Below are positions 52,218 through 62,718 of a DNA stretch of 64,000 nucleotides, one piece after another. Location: contig CALXWA010000001.1 in assembly GCA_944392275.1 (NCBI GenBank), positions 378,737-442,736 of the forward strand, given 5' to 3'. Origin of the DNA: an uncultured Alphaproteobacteria bacterium. Its GTDB lineage: Bacteria; Pseudomonadota; Alphaproteobacteria; RF32; CAG-239. The notes beneath the pieces are model-generated. The model did not search any database, was not told the origin of the DNA, and saw nothing but the letters and a program-made list of their open reading frames with translations. Made by a program: the position numbers and the translations under genes. How positions within the stretch are numbered: position 1 is the first letter of the stretch; each line of letters opens with the position of its first letter.

Positions 52218-53366
52218 TTACATTGCTTCATTAATAACTTTCGGATTTACAACCATCCCCGGACGCAACTTCAACAACCCACTGCAAATCACCTTATCAT
52301 TAGGTTGTAAGCCTTGATCAATAATCCATTTTCCATCCGGTGTTGTCAAACCGGTATTAACATTAACCAATTCAACCATATTATTTTCATTCACACGGTA
52401 AACAAATGCCCCGTTAGCACCTTGCATAACCGCCTCTTGCGGAACAACCAAAGCATCAATTCGGGTTAAACCTTCCATAACCAAACGCAAAAACTGTCCC
52501 GGACGAATTTTTCCTTCCTTATTTGGGAAAACAGCTCTTAGTTTAATCGTACCGGTTTTTTCATCAACGGAAGGATTAATAAAATTAATTTTTCCATCTT
52601 CGGCATAAAAATTATCATCACTAAATTTTAACCGAGCAATAACTTCTGATTTATTATAAGGATTTTTAATTAAACCTTTCTCAACCATATTGGTCAAAGA
52701 CAAAATCTCATTTTCAGAAGCCGAAAAAATAACATAAATCGGATCAACTTGAGTAATACTAGTCAACAAACTGGCATCACTGTTAGCCGTAATCAAACTT
52801 CCTTCCGATTGAGCTTCCAAACTTGTAATCCCGCTAATCGGAGCCTTAACCGTTGTATAATCCAAGTTAAGTTGAGCAGAATCAACTTCAGCCTGAGCCA
52901 ATTCGGTACTGGCTTTTAAGGAATCTAAGCTGGCTTTAGCTTCATCACGTGCTTTTTCACTGACGATTCCATCCTTAAAAAGCTTTGCCACTCTCTCCCA
53001 TTGATTTTCCGCAGCCTTTAACTGAGCCTGATTTTGTGCCAATTTTGCTTTAGCTTGAGCCAAAGCAACTTCAAACGGAGCCGGATCAATCTGGAATAAA
53101 ACACTTCCCTCTTCCACACGAGAACCTTCGACGTAGTTTCGTTTTAACAAAATTCCCCCTACCCGGGCTCTAACCTCTGTTTCTTTAGATCCCTGAGCCC
53201 GAGCGGCAAACTCAAAACTCAACGGAACATTCTGAGGTTTAACCTCCAAAACTTCAACAGTTTGCTCCAAGGATTGCTTTTGTTCATTACCTTTATCTTC
53301 CTTAAAGCATCCACTTAAAGCCAATAACATTCCGGTTAATAATAAAACTTTTCGATTGGGTAGCAT
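52218..53366 (-). CDS. RND efflux periplasmic adaptor, AcrA type, lipoprotein
   Basis: A 382-residue membrane-fusion protein. Lipobox LSGC about residues 17-20 anchors it to the membrane. Lipoyl halves (ARVGGILLKRNYVEGSRVEEG and TVKAPISGITSLEAQSEGS) flank a short coiled-coil hairpin. A beta-barrel and the membrane-proximal domain follow (GQFLRLVMEGLTRIDALVVPQEAVMQG). GGAGGA gives a strong ribosome site. The upstream region carries a perfect palindrome that may be an operator. Confidence 0.94.
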   Translation of the reverse strand: MLPNRKVLLLTGMLLALSGCFKEDKGNEQKQSLEQTVEVLEVKPQNVPLSFEFAARAQGSKETEVRARVGGILLKRNYVEGSRVEEGSVLFQIDPAPFEVALAQAKAKLAQNQAQLKAAENQWERVAKLFKDGIVSEKARDEAKASLDSLKASTELAQAEVDSAQLNLDYTTVKAPISGITSLEAQSEGSLITANSDASLLTSITQVDPIYVIFSASENEILSLTNMVEKGLIKNPYNKSEVIARLKFSDDNFYAEDGKINFINPSVDEKTGTIKLRAVFPNKEGKIRPGQFLRLVMEGLTRIDALVVPQEAVMQGANGAFVYRVNENNMVELVNVNTGLTTPDGKWIIDQGLQPNDKVICSGLLKLRPGMVVNPKVINEAM

Positions 53367-53410
53367 TTTAATCCTCCGTAAGAAACATAGTTAGCTTCAG
53401 GCTACTATAA

Positions 53411-53441
53411 TTTCCTAAAATATCCACGATATTTTAGGAAA
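53411..53441. promoter_or_regulatory. Perfect 13-bp palindrome upstream of the RND operon, candidate operator
   Basis: TTTCCTAAAATAT, CCACG spacer, ATATTTTAGGAAA. A second pair, ATATCCAC (53420-53427) and GTGGATAT (53453-53460), overlaps it. It lies in the divergent region of acrA and aaxB. TetR-type repressors often control RND pumps from such sites; it is not followed by a T-run, so it is less likely a terminator. Confidence 0.55.
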
Positions 53442-53585
53442 TCTAACAATCTGTGGATATATTCGTCAATAAAAAGAAAAAAAGGCATGCCTTGAAAAGC
53501 TTTTCCTCAAGATTAGTTATAGTATAAGCCCTTTAGGGCCATAAGAATTATCAATCAAACAACCTCAAATAAAGGAGAAAAGAAA

Positions 53586-54170
53586 ATGACGCAAGGTGTT
53601 CGTTACCCGACTTTTGCATTTATTACCGGCGGTGCCGGACAAGCTGACGACGGGATTCCGCCTCAACCTTTTGAAACATTTTGTTATGATTCTGCATTGC
53701 TGCAAGCCCGAATTGAAAACTTTAATGTTGTTCCCTATACATCTGTTTTGCCCAAAGAACTTTTTGGAAAAATCGTTCCGATAAATGATAAAATTGTCAG
53801 CCAGTTCAAACATGGTGCCGTACTAGAAGTCATTATGGCCGGACACGGAGCCAGCCGAGATGACCATAAAGCAATTGCCACCGGATTGGGCGTTTGCTGG
53901 GGCAAAGACAAAAACGGTGAACTTATCGGAGGCTGGGCCGCCGAATATGTTGAATTTTTTGATACACAAATTGATGATGATATTGCCAAAGGCCATGCAG
54001 AAATGTGGTTAAACAAATCCCTAAACCACGAGCTATCCATCCGTGGCGTAGAAAAACACTCCGAATTCCAAATGTGGCATAATTACGTCAACATCACACA
54101 ACAGTTTGGCTATTCTTTAACCGCCATGGGATTTTTGAACTTTGAGCATGCCAATCCGGCTCAAGCTTAA
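53586..54170 (+). CDS. Pyruvoyl-dependent arginine decarboxylase (AaxB type)
   Basis: This 194-residue protein matches PvlArgDC. The proenzyme self-cleaves to create a pyruvoyl group; the site here reads [13 protein letters not shown] with Thr-Ser (about residues 52-53), like chlamydial AaxB and unlike the archaeal Ser-Ser. [16 protein letters not shown] is the substrate-side motif. It converts arginine to agmatine, consuming a proton and needing no PLP. AAGGAG precedes the ATG. The next gene is a matching antiporter, making an aaxBC-like pair. Confidence 0.88.
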   Translation: MTQGVRYPTFAFITGGAGQADDGIPPQPFETFCYDSALLQARIENFNVVPYTSVLPKELFGKIVPINDKIVSQFKHGAVLEVIMAGHGASRDDHKAIATGLGVCWGKDKNGELIGGWAAEYVEFFDTQIDDDIAKGHAEMWLNKSLNHELSIRGVEKHSEFQMWHNYVNITQQFGYSLTAMGFLNFEHANPAQA

Positions 54171-54177
54171 AACCCAA

Positions 54178-54204
54178 AAGGCATCCCTTCACAACGGATG
54201 CCTT
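54178..54204 (+). terminator. Intercistronic hairpin between aaxB-like and aaxC-like genes
   Basis: A 9-bp perfect stem (54178-54186 with 54196-54204) and 9-nt loop, with a weak T-tract behind. It is likely a partial terminator or mRNA-stability element that lowers antiporter expression relative to the decarboxylase. Confidence 0.5.
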
Positions 54205-54235
54205 ACTTAACTAAACTTTTGTAAGGAATTTCAAA

Positions 54236-55723
54236 ATGGCAAATCAAACAAAAAATAAAACCTCAAATTCCGCAACCAAAACCAATCCCAACGGACTTGG
54301 AGTGTTTGCCTTAGCCGCAATTGTCGTAAGCTCCATGATAGGCGGCGGAATTTACAGCCTACCGCAAAACATGGCTGCCGGAGCTTCGGCTGGAGCGGTT
54401 CTCTTAGCATGGGTAATCACCGGTATTGGCATTTACTTTATTGCCAAAACTTTTAGTATTTTATCTCTTGCCAAACCGGATTTAACAACAGGTATTTATT
54501 CTTATGCCCGTTCCGGATTTGGTCCTTATACCGGCTTTACCATCGGATGGTCTTATTGGCTGTGCCAAGTCTGCGGCAACGTCGGTTATGCCGTCATTAC
54601 CATGGACGCCCTCAACTACTTTTTTCCGCCCTATTTTGCCGGAGGTAACAACTTTGCCTCCATTATCGGCGGTTCTATCATCATCTGGGGCTTCAACTTC
54701 TTAGTCCTTAAAGGCGTAAAACAAGCCAGTTTCATCAACTTAATCGGCACGATCGTAAAAATCGTTCCGCTGGCTTTATTTATCCTAATAACACTCTTTG
54801 TTTTCAAAGCATCTCAATTTGACTTTGATTTTTGGGGAGAAAACATAGTAACTCAAGCAAAATTAGGAAGTTTAAGCACCCAAATCAAAAGTACGATGTT
54901 GGTAACATTATGGTCCTTTATTGGTATTGAAGGAGCCGTTGTTATGTCCAACCGAGCCCAAAACACATCCGAAATCGGCAAAGCAACCCTCTTAGGTTTT
55001 GCCTCTTGTTTAATTTTCTATGTCCTTTTATCTTTAGTTCCTTTCGGATACATGAATCAAACCGAGTTAGCCAACGTTGCCAACCCTTCTACAGCCGGTA
55101 TTTTGGAAAAAATCGTCGGCAACTGGGGAGCTTGGTTGATGAATATTGGATTGCTGGTATCGGTTTTAACCAGTTGGTTGGCCTGGACATTAGTTACCGC
55201 CCAAATTCCGCAAGCAGCCGCACAAGACGGAACTTTTCCTAAAATCTTCACCACCGAAAACGCCAATGGATCGCCGTCTGTTTCGCTTTATGCGACCAGC
55301 ATTGCCATGCAATTATTCTTGCTTTTGGTTTATTTTTCCAATAACGCATGGAATACAATGCTCAGCATTACCAGTGTCATGGTCCTTCCGGCTTATCTGA
55401 CTTCTTGTACCTACCTCTGGAAAATCTGTGAAGACGGAGAATACCCCAATACTTTGTTAACCAAACGCTCAACGGCGTTGTTAACGGGAGTTTTAGGTTC
55501 TGTGTATGCTATCTGGTTAATCTATGCCGCGGGATTAAAATACCTTTTGTTAGCCGATGTCATTATCGCCTTGGGTATTCCGGTTTACATTTGGGCCAGA
55601 CGGCAACACAATCCGGGACAATGTGCCTTTGAAAAACATGAAAAACCCCTGGCAATTTTACTGATTATTATTGCCGTTTGGGCAATTTATGCCTTTTCTC
55701 ACGGCTTTATCAACCTTAATTAA
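54236..55723 (+). CDS. APC-family basic amino acid antiporter (AaxC/ArcD-like)
   Basis: This 495-residue transporter has about 12-13 TM helices. TM1 carries the APC unwound motif VVSSMIGGGIYSLPQNM (about residues 31-47). The following LTTGIYSYARSGFGPYTGF and the WSFIGIEGAVVMSNRAQN segment are typical of the basic amino acid/polyamine antiporters. Its place after the arginine decarboxylase suggests arginine/agmatine exchange at the inner membrane; the substrate is inferred from context. AAGGAA lies a few nt upstream. It ends at a bidirectional terminator. Confidence 0.88.
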   Translation: MANQTKNKTSNSATKTNPNGLGVFALAAIVVSSMIGGGIYSLPQNMAAGASAGAVLLAWVITGIGIYFIAKTFSILSLAKPDLTTGIYSYARSGFGPYTGFTIGWSYWLCQVCGNVGYAVITMDALNYFFPPYFAGGNNFASIIGGSIIIWGFNFLVLKGVKQASFINLIGTIVKIVPLALFILITLFVFKASQFDFDFWGENIVTQAKLGSLSTQIKSTMLVTLWSFIGIEGAVVMSNRAQNTSEIGKATLLGFASCLIFYVLLSLVPFGYMNQTELANVANPSTAGILEKIVGNWGAWLMNIGLLVSVLTSWLAWTLVTAQIPQAAAQDGTFPKIFTTENANGSPSVSLYATSIAMQLFLLLVYFSNNAWNTMLSITSVMVLPAYLTSCTYLWKICEDGEYPNTLLTKRSTALLTGVLGSVYAIWLIYAAGLKYLLLADVIIALGIPVYIWARRQHNPGQCAFEKHEKPLAILLIIIAVWAIYAFSHGFINLN

Positions 55724-55733
55724 ACACCTCAAC

Positions 55734-55766
55734 AAAAAAGGAGAGATAAAAATCTCTCCTTTTTTA
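55734..55766 (+). terminator. Bidirectional terminator after the antiporter gene
   Basis: AAAAAGGAGAGAT, AAAA loop, ATCTCTCCTTTTTT. Confidence 0.85.
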
Positions 55767-55787
55767 CAAGTCTCTAAAGAAAAGCAA

Positions 55788-56699
55788 TTATTTTAAGGCC
55801 TCTTTTGCCTCTTCGATTGCCTTTTTCTCATCTTTGATAAAGGCTTCGCCGTTTTGCAAAACATCCCACAAAATGGGAAGGTACTGACAATATTTTCGCA
55901 AACCGCCGCAACGTTGCTTTATCAAAAAATTTTTTTCCAAAATCCGAGAACTCTCACGCAAACTTTCCGACGGTTCAAACGGCTTTTGCAAAAACTTTCC
56001 GTCATACTTGTCAAAGCGTGGCAACAAATGCCCCCAAAAATGAAAAGCCACCCGACCTCCTCCGGCTCTCTGCATATTATACCAACGAACCGTATCCCGG
56101 ACATCTTGCTTAATAACAAAATAATCCATCTTCAGCGGGTGCGTTCCGAAAGCCATTGCGTTTTTCTGACATTGAAAATCAATAGAAGATTTCATAATCA
56201 TTGCCAAACGCTGTGTCACGGCCAACAAACATTGCTTTTCTCCAACGGTCTGAGCGATTGAACGCAATACCTCAGAAGTATTTGTTCCCTCACCCAAAAC
56301 AACCATTTCCGAAGGTTTTATTCCCAACTCGCCGGCAACCCGAGCCAAACGTTGAGATTCATTTTCCGGATGGAGCTCATGCATTAATTTCCACTTTCCT
56401 TGCAAAAACAAGCCGACTTTCACACATCGAAAAGCAAGAGCCAAAAGCCCCTTTCCTCCATAAAAGACGATTTTGCGTTCTTCTCCGGAGGGGCCACAAG
56501 GTCCGTACAAAGATTTTGCCTCAAACCAAACATGTATTCCCTTCAAGACAACGGTAATATCATCATCGCCCATAAGCAAATAATCATAATTTTTAAGCAC
56601 ACCGTTTTCATCATAACAGGTCGAATCCATGTCATAAGCTTTAGAGAGTTTACGAGCAATAAACTCATACTCGTAATACCGATCAATTAACTGTCCCAT
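55788..56699 (-). CDS. YdcF/SanA (DUF218)-like protein
   Basis: A 303-residue protein whose middle (about 75-170) follows the DUF218 pattern: FYGGKGLLALAF for the GG motif, ENESQRLARVAGELGIKPSEMVVLGEGTNTSEVLRSIA for the E-x-LGI-x-x-E-x-NT block, and LLAVTQRLAMI for the VT-x-x-H-like end. The usual His of that last motif is not obvious. DUF218 proteins act at the envelope; this one lacks an obvious TM anchor, so it may be cytosolic. The ATG has no ribosome site; the leader has ATTATTTACTTAAAT. The match is by motif order only. Confidence 0.5.
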   Translation of the reverse strand: MGQLIDRYYEYEFIARKLSKAYDMDSTCYDENGVLKNYDYLLMGDDDITVVLKGIHVWFEAKSLYGPCGPSGEERKIVFYGGKGLLALAFRCVKVGLFLQGKWKLMHELHPENESQRLARVAGELGIKPSEMVVLGEGTNTSEVLRSIAQTVGEKQCLLAVTQRLAMIMKSSIDFQCQKNAMAFGTHPLKMDYFVIKQDVRDTVRWYNMQRAGGGRVAFHFWGHLLPRFDKYDGKFLQKPFEPSESLRESSRILEKNFLIKQRCGGLRKYCQYLPILWDVLQNGEAFIKDEKKAIEEAKEALK

Positions 56700-56772
56700 A
56701 ATGATATCTTATTTAAGTAAATAATAATAAAAAAGTTTTTAAACTCTAGCATAGCTCAATCCGAAACGCAAA

Positions 56773-56802
56773 CAAAAAAAGAAGAGCCATAGGCTCTCCT
56801 CT
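56773..56802 (-). terminator. Terminator of the nitroreductase gene
   Basis: AGAGCC with GGCTCT around an ATA loop, flanked by T7 on the minus strand. Confidence 0.6.
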
Positions 56803-57316
56803 AAAAGACATTGTAATGGATTTTTTCAGTCTTAAACCGATCTTGGGGCATCGGAGGCGTTTTTTGCGGATAACCGATAACTACCAAAGCACAGGGTTTA
56901 ATATAATCCGGCAACTGCAAAAAATCAGCAATATTTTGCATGCGTTCCTGGTTAGGATAAAGTCCACACCAACAACCGCCCAAGCCTCTTCCGTGAACCG
57001 CCAAGAGCAAATTTTCCGTTGCGGCTGCGGTATCCAAAACCCAATACCCCTCCTCACAAGCTTCTTTCGTATTTCCGCAAACAACTATTGCCAAACTGGC
57101 CTCTTGCAAAAACTTGGCATACGGATGAATTTCGGCCAACTTATTTTTCTTCTCTTCATCATCAATCACAACAAATTCCCACGACTGACAATTTCTTGCC
57201 GAAGGAGCGTACATGGCAATTTTTAACAAATCTTCAATCACATCACGATCAACTTTTTTTCCGGAAATAAATTGGCGAACAGAACGTCTGGTCAACAACC
57301 CCGCTTCTAAAAACAT
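56801..57316 (-). CDS. Nitroreductase family protein
   Basis: A 171-residue flavin-dependent oxidoreductase. The N-terminal RRSVRQF (about 10-16) and APSARNCQSWEFVVIDD (about 37-53) bind FMN. GLGGCWCGLYPN (about 112-123) and LVVIGYP near the end are typical. It is a short version of the family, like the small nitroreductases of anaerobes. It could reduce nitro or quinone compounds with NAD(P)H. AAGGAGGAG lies before the ATG. Confidence 0.88.
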   Translation of the reverse strand: MFLEAGLLTRRSVRQFISGKKVDRDVIEDLLKIAMYAPSARNCQSWEFVVIDDEEKKNKLAEIHPYAKFLQEASLAIVVCGNTKEACEEGYWVLDTAAATENLLLAVHGRGLGGCWCGLYPNQERMQNIADFLQLPDYIKPCALVVIGYPQKTPPMPQDRFKTEKIHYNVF

Positions 57317-57384
57317 TTTTCTCCTCCTTATTTATGATAATGATAATAAAATAAACTCAAGCCAGACAAAAACAACCTTTGTCA

Positions 57385-57416
57385 ATAAAAAAAGCCCTCG
57401 AAGGGGCTTTTTTTTA
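57385..57416 (-). terminator. ATP synthase operon terminator
   Basis: AAAAAAAGCCCTCGAAGGGGC-type stem with eight Ts on the minus strand; it overlaps the atpC stop. Confidence 0.75.
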
Positions 57417-57872
57417 CTTTGAAACATTTTCCAAAAAAGAATCATAATCCAAAACTTTTCCCTCGTTTTGCGAAGTAGCAGAAAACGTTCGCAAATACCG
57501 ACGTCGAATTCCCTTTTGTTGATTCAAAATCATTTGATAAAACAACCGATCATCATCGTTATCGGCTTCTTCCAACTTTTGCTGAGCAACCGTTGCCGAA
57601 ACATCATCAAACGGAACAACCTCTGATGTCATAACCAAACATTTATTTGCCGCCACATCAGCCGTTCCTGATTTAATAAAATAACGCTTTTTAGGAGTAC
57701 CGTCCGCATTCAAAATTTGCAACACCCCATAATCTAATACAAAGATACTCGGAGCCCTTTCAGGCAGAATATCAACATCGGCACGAACAGCCGGCAATAA
57801 AACACTGGCGGCATTTTCCTTCAAATACTCTCCCGAAGGAAGGACGATGCTCAATTCTACCTGATTTTCCAT
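57414..57872 (-). CDS. atpC: ATP synthase F1 subunit epsilon
   Basis: A 152-residue protein with the N-terminal ATP-synt_DE_N beta-sandwich (ELSIVLPSGEYLKENAASVLLPAVRADVDILPERAPSIFVL; the usual VxxPGxxGDFGxLPGHAP site is diverged) and a longer C-terminal helical part. The call rests on its place 20 nt after atpD and the sandwich pattern. It links the gamma stalk to the c ring and regulates ATPase activity. The degree of divergence is notable. Confidence 0.85.
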   Translation of the reverse strand: MENQVELSIVLPSGEYLKENAASVLLPAVRADVDILPERAPSIFVLDYGVLQILNADGTPKKRYFIKSGTADVAANKCLVMTSEVVPFDDVSATVAQQKLEEADNDDDRLFYQMILNQQKGIRRRYLRTFSATSQNEGKVLDYDSFLENVSK

Positions 57873-57892
57873 CTTAAAACTCCATTACACTC

Positions 57893-59545
<1,653 letters not shown>

Positions 59546-59566
59546 TCACATTACATAAACAAAACG

Positions 59567-60469
59567 TTACAAAGCCTCTGCTCCGGCAATAATTTCCACC
59601 AACTCGGTTGTAATAGCGGTTTGGCGAATACGATTGTACTTAAGGGTTAGCTTACTGATCATATCTTTAGCATTTCGGGTAGCATTATCCATAGATGTCA
59701 TTCTTGCTCCATGTTCAGAAGCTTGAGAATTCACCAAAACCTGAAAAGCCGTAGACAACAAAATCATCGGCAACACATCGGCCAATACTTTTTGCAACGG
59801 AGCATCATAAAAATAATCGCCTCTTTTCTCTTGAGTTGGCAAAGCCTCAACATCAATCGCAAAAGGTAAAAATTGCTGACACACAATATCGCGACTGATT
59901 GCAGAACGAAACTTGGCATAAACAAACTCACAAACATCAAATTCTCCGGCCTCAAACTTACCAAGGACCGGCTCAACAATCTGCGTCATCTCAGAATATT
60001 TAATTCCCTTCCCCGCGATTCCGGTATAGGTTTCCAAAACATTTTCCGGACAACGATGTTTGAGAGCATCGGCAATTTTTTTACCGACACAAATAACCTT
60101 AACGGTCTTTCCATCGGCCTCAAGCTCCGCAATCCGACGGAGCGTTTCCTTAATCACGGCAGCATTATAGCTTCCGCACAATCCCCGATCAGAAGAAAAC
60201 GCCATCAACAAATAAGACTTTGCCTGAAGAGACGGCATAATCATTTTCGGCAAGACATACCGAATATTCAGGCGTTGTTCTTGTTCCTTCAAATCAGACA
60301 AAACTTGAGCGGCAACTTTTTCCAAACCATCATGATAAGAGGCTGACTTGGCAAGCAAATCTTGAGTCCGACGCAAACGAGCAGCCGCAACCATCTTCAT
60401 CGCAGAAGTAATTTTCTGCGTTGATTTAATGCTTTCGATGCGTGTTCTTAATTCTTTCAAACCTGCCAT
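59567..60469 (-). CDS. atpG: ATP synthase F1 subunit gamma
   Basis: This 300-residue rotor shaft protein has the N-terminal coiled coil KELRTRIESIKSTQKITSAMKMVAAARLRR, the central FSSDRGLCGSYNAAVIKE and the C-terminal helix ARMTSMDNATRNAKDMISKLTLKYNRIRQTAITTELVEIIAGAEAL. The length is standard. It lies 10 nt downstream of atpA. Confidence 0.96.
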   Translation of the reverse strand: MAGLKELRTRIESIKSTQKITSAMKMVAAARLRRTQDLLAKSASYHDGLEKVAAQVLSDLKEQEQRLNIRYVLPKMIMPSLQAKSYLLMAFSSDRGLCGSYNAAVIKETLRRIAELEADGKTVKVICVGKKIADALKHRCPENVLETYTGIAGKGIKYSEMTQIVEPVLGKFEAGEFDVCEFVYAKFRSAISRDIVCQQFLPFAIDVEALPTQEKRGDYFYDAPLQKVLADVLPMILLSTAFQVLVNSQASEHGARMTSMDNATRNAKDMISKLTLKYNRIRQTAITTELVEIIAGAEAL

Positions 60470-60479
60470 AATTTTTACC

Positions 60480-62030
60480 CTAAGCTGCTTTTGCTACCTC
60501 ACAGAAATTTTGTAAAAACGCTTTATAAAACTTCTGCAATTTTTCTTCCAATTCCGGAGAAATCACTTTTTTCTCAGCAATTTCTTCCAAAATATCAGCA
60601 TGATTTACCCGAATATCAGCCAAAGCTTTTTCCTCAAATTCTCGAACTCTGTTAACCGGAATTTGATCCAAAAACCCTCTGACACCGGCAAAAATAGCCA
60701 CAACTTCTTCTTCAACAACCATCGGATGGTATTGTGGTTGTTTAAGCATTTCCGTCAAACGAACACCACGAGCCAAAAGTTGTTTGGTAGAAGCATCCAA
60801 ATCTGACGCAAACTGAGCAAAAGAAGCCATTTCACGATACTGAGCCAAATCAAGTTTCATGGTACCGGCAACTTGCTTCATGGCTTTAATCTGAGCGGCA
60901 GAACCAACACGGCTAACCGAAATACCAACGTTAACGGCCGGACGAATACCTTGATAAAACAATCCCGTTTCCAAAAAGATTTGACCATCGGTAATTGAAA
61001 TAACATTCGTCGGAATATAGGCCGACACGTCACCGGCTTGGGTTTCAATAACCGGCAATGCCGTTAAAGAACCGCCACCCTCTTCGTCTCTCATTTTTGC
61101 AGCACGTTCCAACAAACGAGAATGCAAATAGAAAACGTCACCGGGATAAGCTTCACGTCCAGGTGGTCTACGGAGCAACAACGACATCTGTCGATAAGCC
61201 GTAGCTTGTTTGGACAAGTCATCATAAAAAATAACGGCATGCATTCCGTTATCACGGAAATATTCTCCCATAGCACAACCGGAATACGGAGCAATATATT
61301 GCATTGGTGCCGGATCGGATGCCGTTGCCGCAACCACAATGGTATAATCCATTGCCCCATAATCTTTCAAAGTTTTAACGACTTGAGCAACGGTAGAACG
61401 TTTTTGTCCGACAGCAACATAAACACAATAAAGTTTTTCTTTTTCCGATTTTGCATTATCATTAATTTTTTTCTGATTAATGATGGTATCCAAAATGATT
61501 GCGGTTTTTCCGGTTTGGCGGTCACCAATAATCAACTCACGTTGTCCACGACCAATTGGGATAAGGGAATCAACGATTTTCAAACCGGTCTGCATAGGTT
61601 CATGAACAGGTTGCCGCGGAATAATACCAGGAGCTTTAACCTCGGAACGACTATGTTCTTTAGCATTAATAGCACCCAAACCATCAATCGGTTCACCCAA
61701 TGCATCAACCACACGCCCTAACATTTCTTTTCCAACCGGAACACTAACAATTTGTTCGGTGCGTTTAACCATATCACCTTCTTTAATTTCCTGATCGGAG
61801 CCGAAAATAACCACGCCAACATTGTCTTCTTCCAAATTCAAGGCCATTCCTTTAACCCCGCTCTGGAACTCGACCAGCTCACCGGATTGGACTTTATTCA
61901 ATCCATAGACGCGAGCGATTCCATCACCGACAGACAAAACTTGTCCAACCTCGGCAATATCAACGCCGACATCGGAGCGATCAATTTTCTCTTTGATAAT
62001 GGAAGATATTTCACTGGCAGATACCGACAT
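60480..62030 (-). CDS. atpA: ATP synthase F1 subunit alpha
   Basis: This 516-residue non-catalytic subunit has the P-loop [15 protein letters not shown] (about 169-183), [14 protein letters not shown], and the signature [19 protein letters not shown]. The N-terminal beta-barrel and C-terminal helical bundle are complete. The start overlaps the atpH stop by one base. Confidence 0.97.
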   Translation of the reverse strand: MSVSASEISSIIKEKIDRSDVGVDIAEVGQVLSVGDGIARVYGLNKVQSGELVEFQSGVKGMALNLEEDNVGVVIFGSDQEIKEGDMVKRTEQIVSVPVGKEMLGRVVDALGEPIDGLGAINAKEHSRSEVKAPGIIPRQPVHEPMQTGLKIVDSLIPIGRGQRELIIGDRQTGKTAIILDTIINQKKINDNAKSEKEKLYCVYVAVGQKRSTVAQVVKTLKDYGAMDYTIVVAATASDPAPMQYIAPYSGCAMGEYFRDNGMHAVIFYDDLSKQATAYRQMSLLLRRPPGREAYPGDVFYLHSRLLERAAKMRDEEGGGSLTALPVIETQAGDVSAYIPTNVISITDGQIFLETGLFYQGIRPAVNVGISVSRVGSAAQIKAMKQVAGTMKLDLAQYREMASFAQFASDLDASTKQLLARGVRLTEMLKQPQYHPMVVEEEVVAIFAGVRGFLDQIPVNRVREFEEKALADIRVNHADILEEIAEKKVISPELEEKLQKFYKAFLQNFCEVAKAA

Positions 62031-62584
62031 TATTGTACACCTTTCATTTCATTTTCCAAACGATTCAGCTTAGAAAGAACAGAATTATCAATCATTTCTG
62101 AGCCAAACTTTATTCTCAAGCCGCCGATTAACTCCGGCATAACCTGATAAGTCACGACAACCTTTTTATTGAGCATTTTTTCAAGATTTTTACGGAGCTT
62201 TTCATCTTGATGAGAACTCAAAGTTTTAACGGTATTAACCTCAACTTCAACAACGTTGTTTTTCCGATAATAAACATGTTTAAATTCATCAACGATTGCC
62301 GAAAAATCATTAAATCGACCGTTTTCCCAAATAACTTCCAACCAATTTTTTGTTTCTTCATCAAGCTTAAGCTCTTTACCAATCGTCTGAAGAATATCTT
62401 TTTTATCCTGCTCGGAGGCAATCGGATTCGCAATAAACGCAATCCATTCTTTATTTTCCGCAATCATATCAGCAAGATTCGCAACGTCTTTCCACACCTT
62501 TTCGGTACAGTGCTTTCCATCTGCGGCAGCGTATAAAGCCGTTGCATAAGTTGAAGCTATTTTAGATTTAGAAACCTTTTTCAC
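62030..62584 (-). CDS. atpH: ATP synthase F1 subunit delta
   Basis: This 184-residue stator connector has the N-terminal helical domain ([18 protein letters not shown]) and the conserved C-terminal [29 protein letters not shown]. It probably starts with GTG at 62584; AAGG lies about 10 nt upstream. It is the first gene of the atpHAGDC operon, next to priA. The Fo genes are not in the window. Confidence 0.93.
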   Translation of the reverse strand: MKKVSKSKIASTYATALYAAADGKHCTEKVWKDVANLADMIAENKEWIAFIANPIASEQDKKDILQTIGKELKLDEETKNWLEVIWENGRFNDFSAIVDEFKHVYYRKNNVVEVEVNTVKTLSSHQDEKLRKNLEKMLNKKVVVTYQVMPELIGGLRIKFGSEMIDNSVLSKLNRLENEMKGVQ

Positions 62585-62718
62585 GATTAAAAACCTTAAA
62601 AATACACGATGGAAGCTATCATAATTTTAATTAGTTTCAATTTTATTAATAACTACCTCATATTCATTCAATTTGTAAAAAACTTTTTAGAATTCCACAA
62701 AAAATGCATTTTTGTTTT

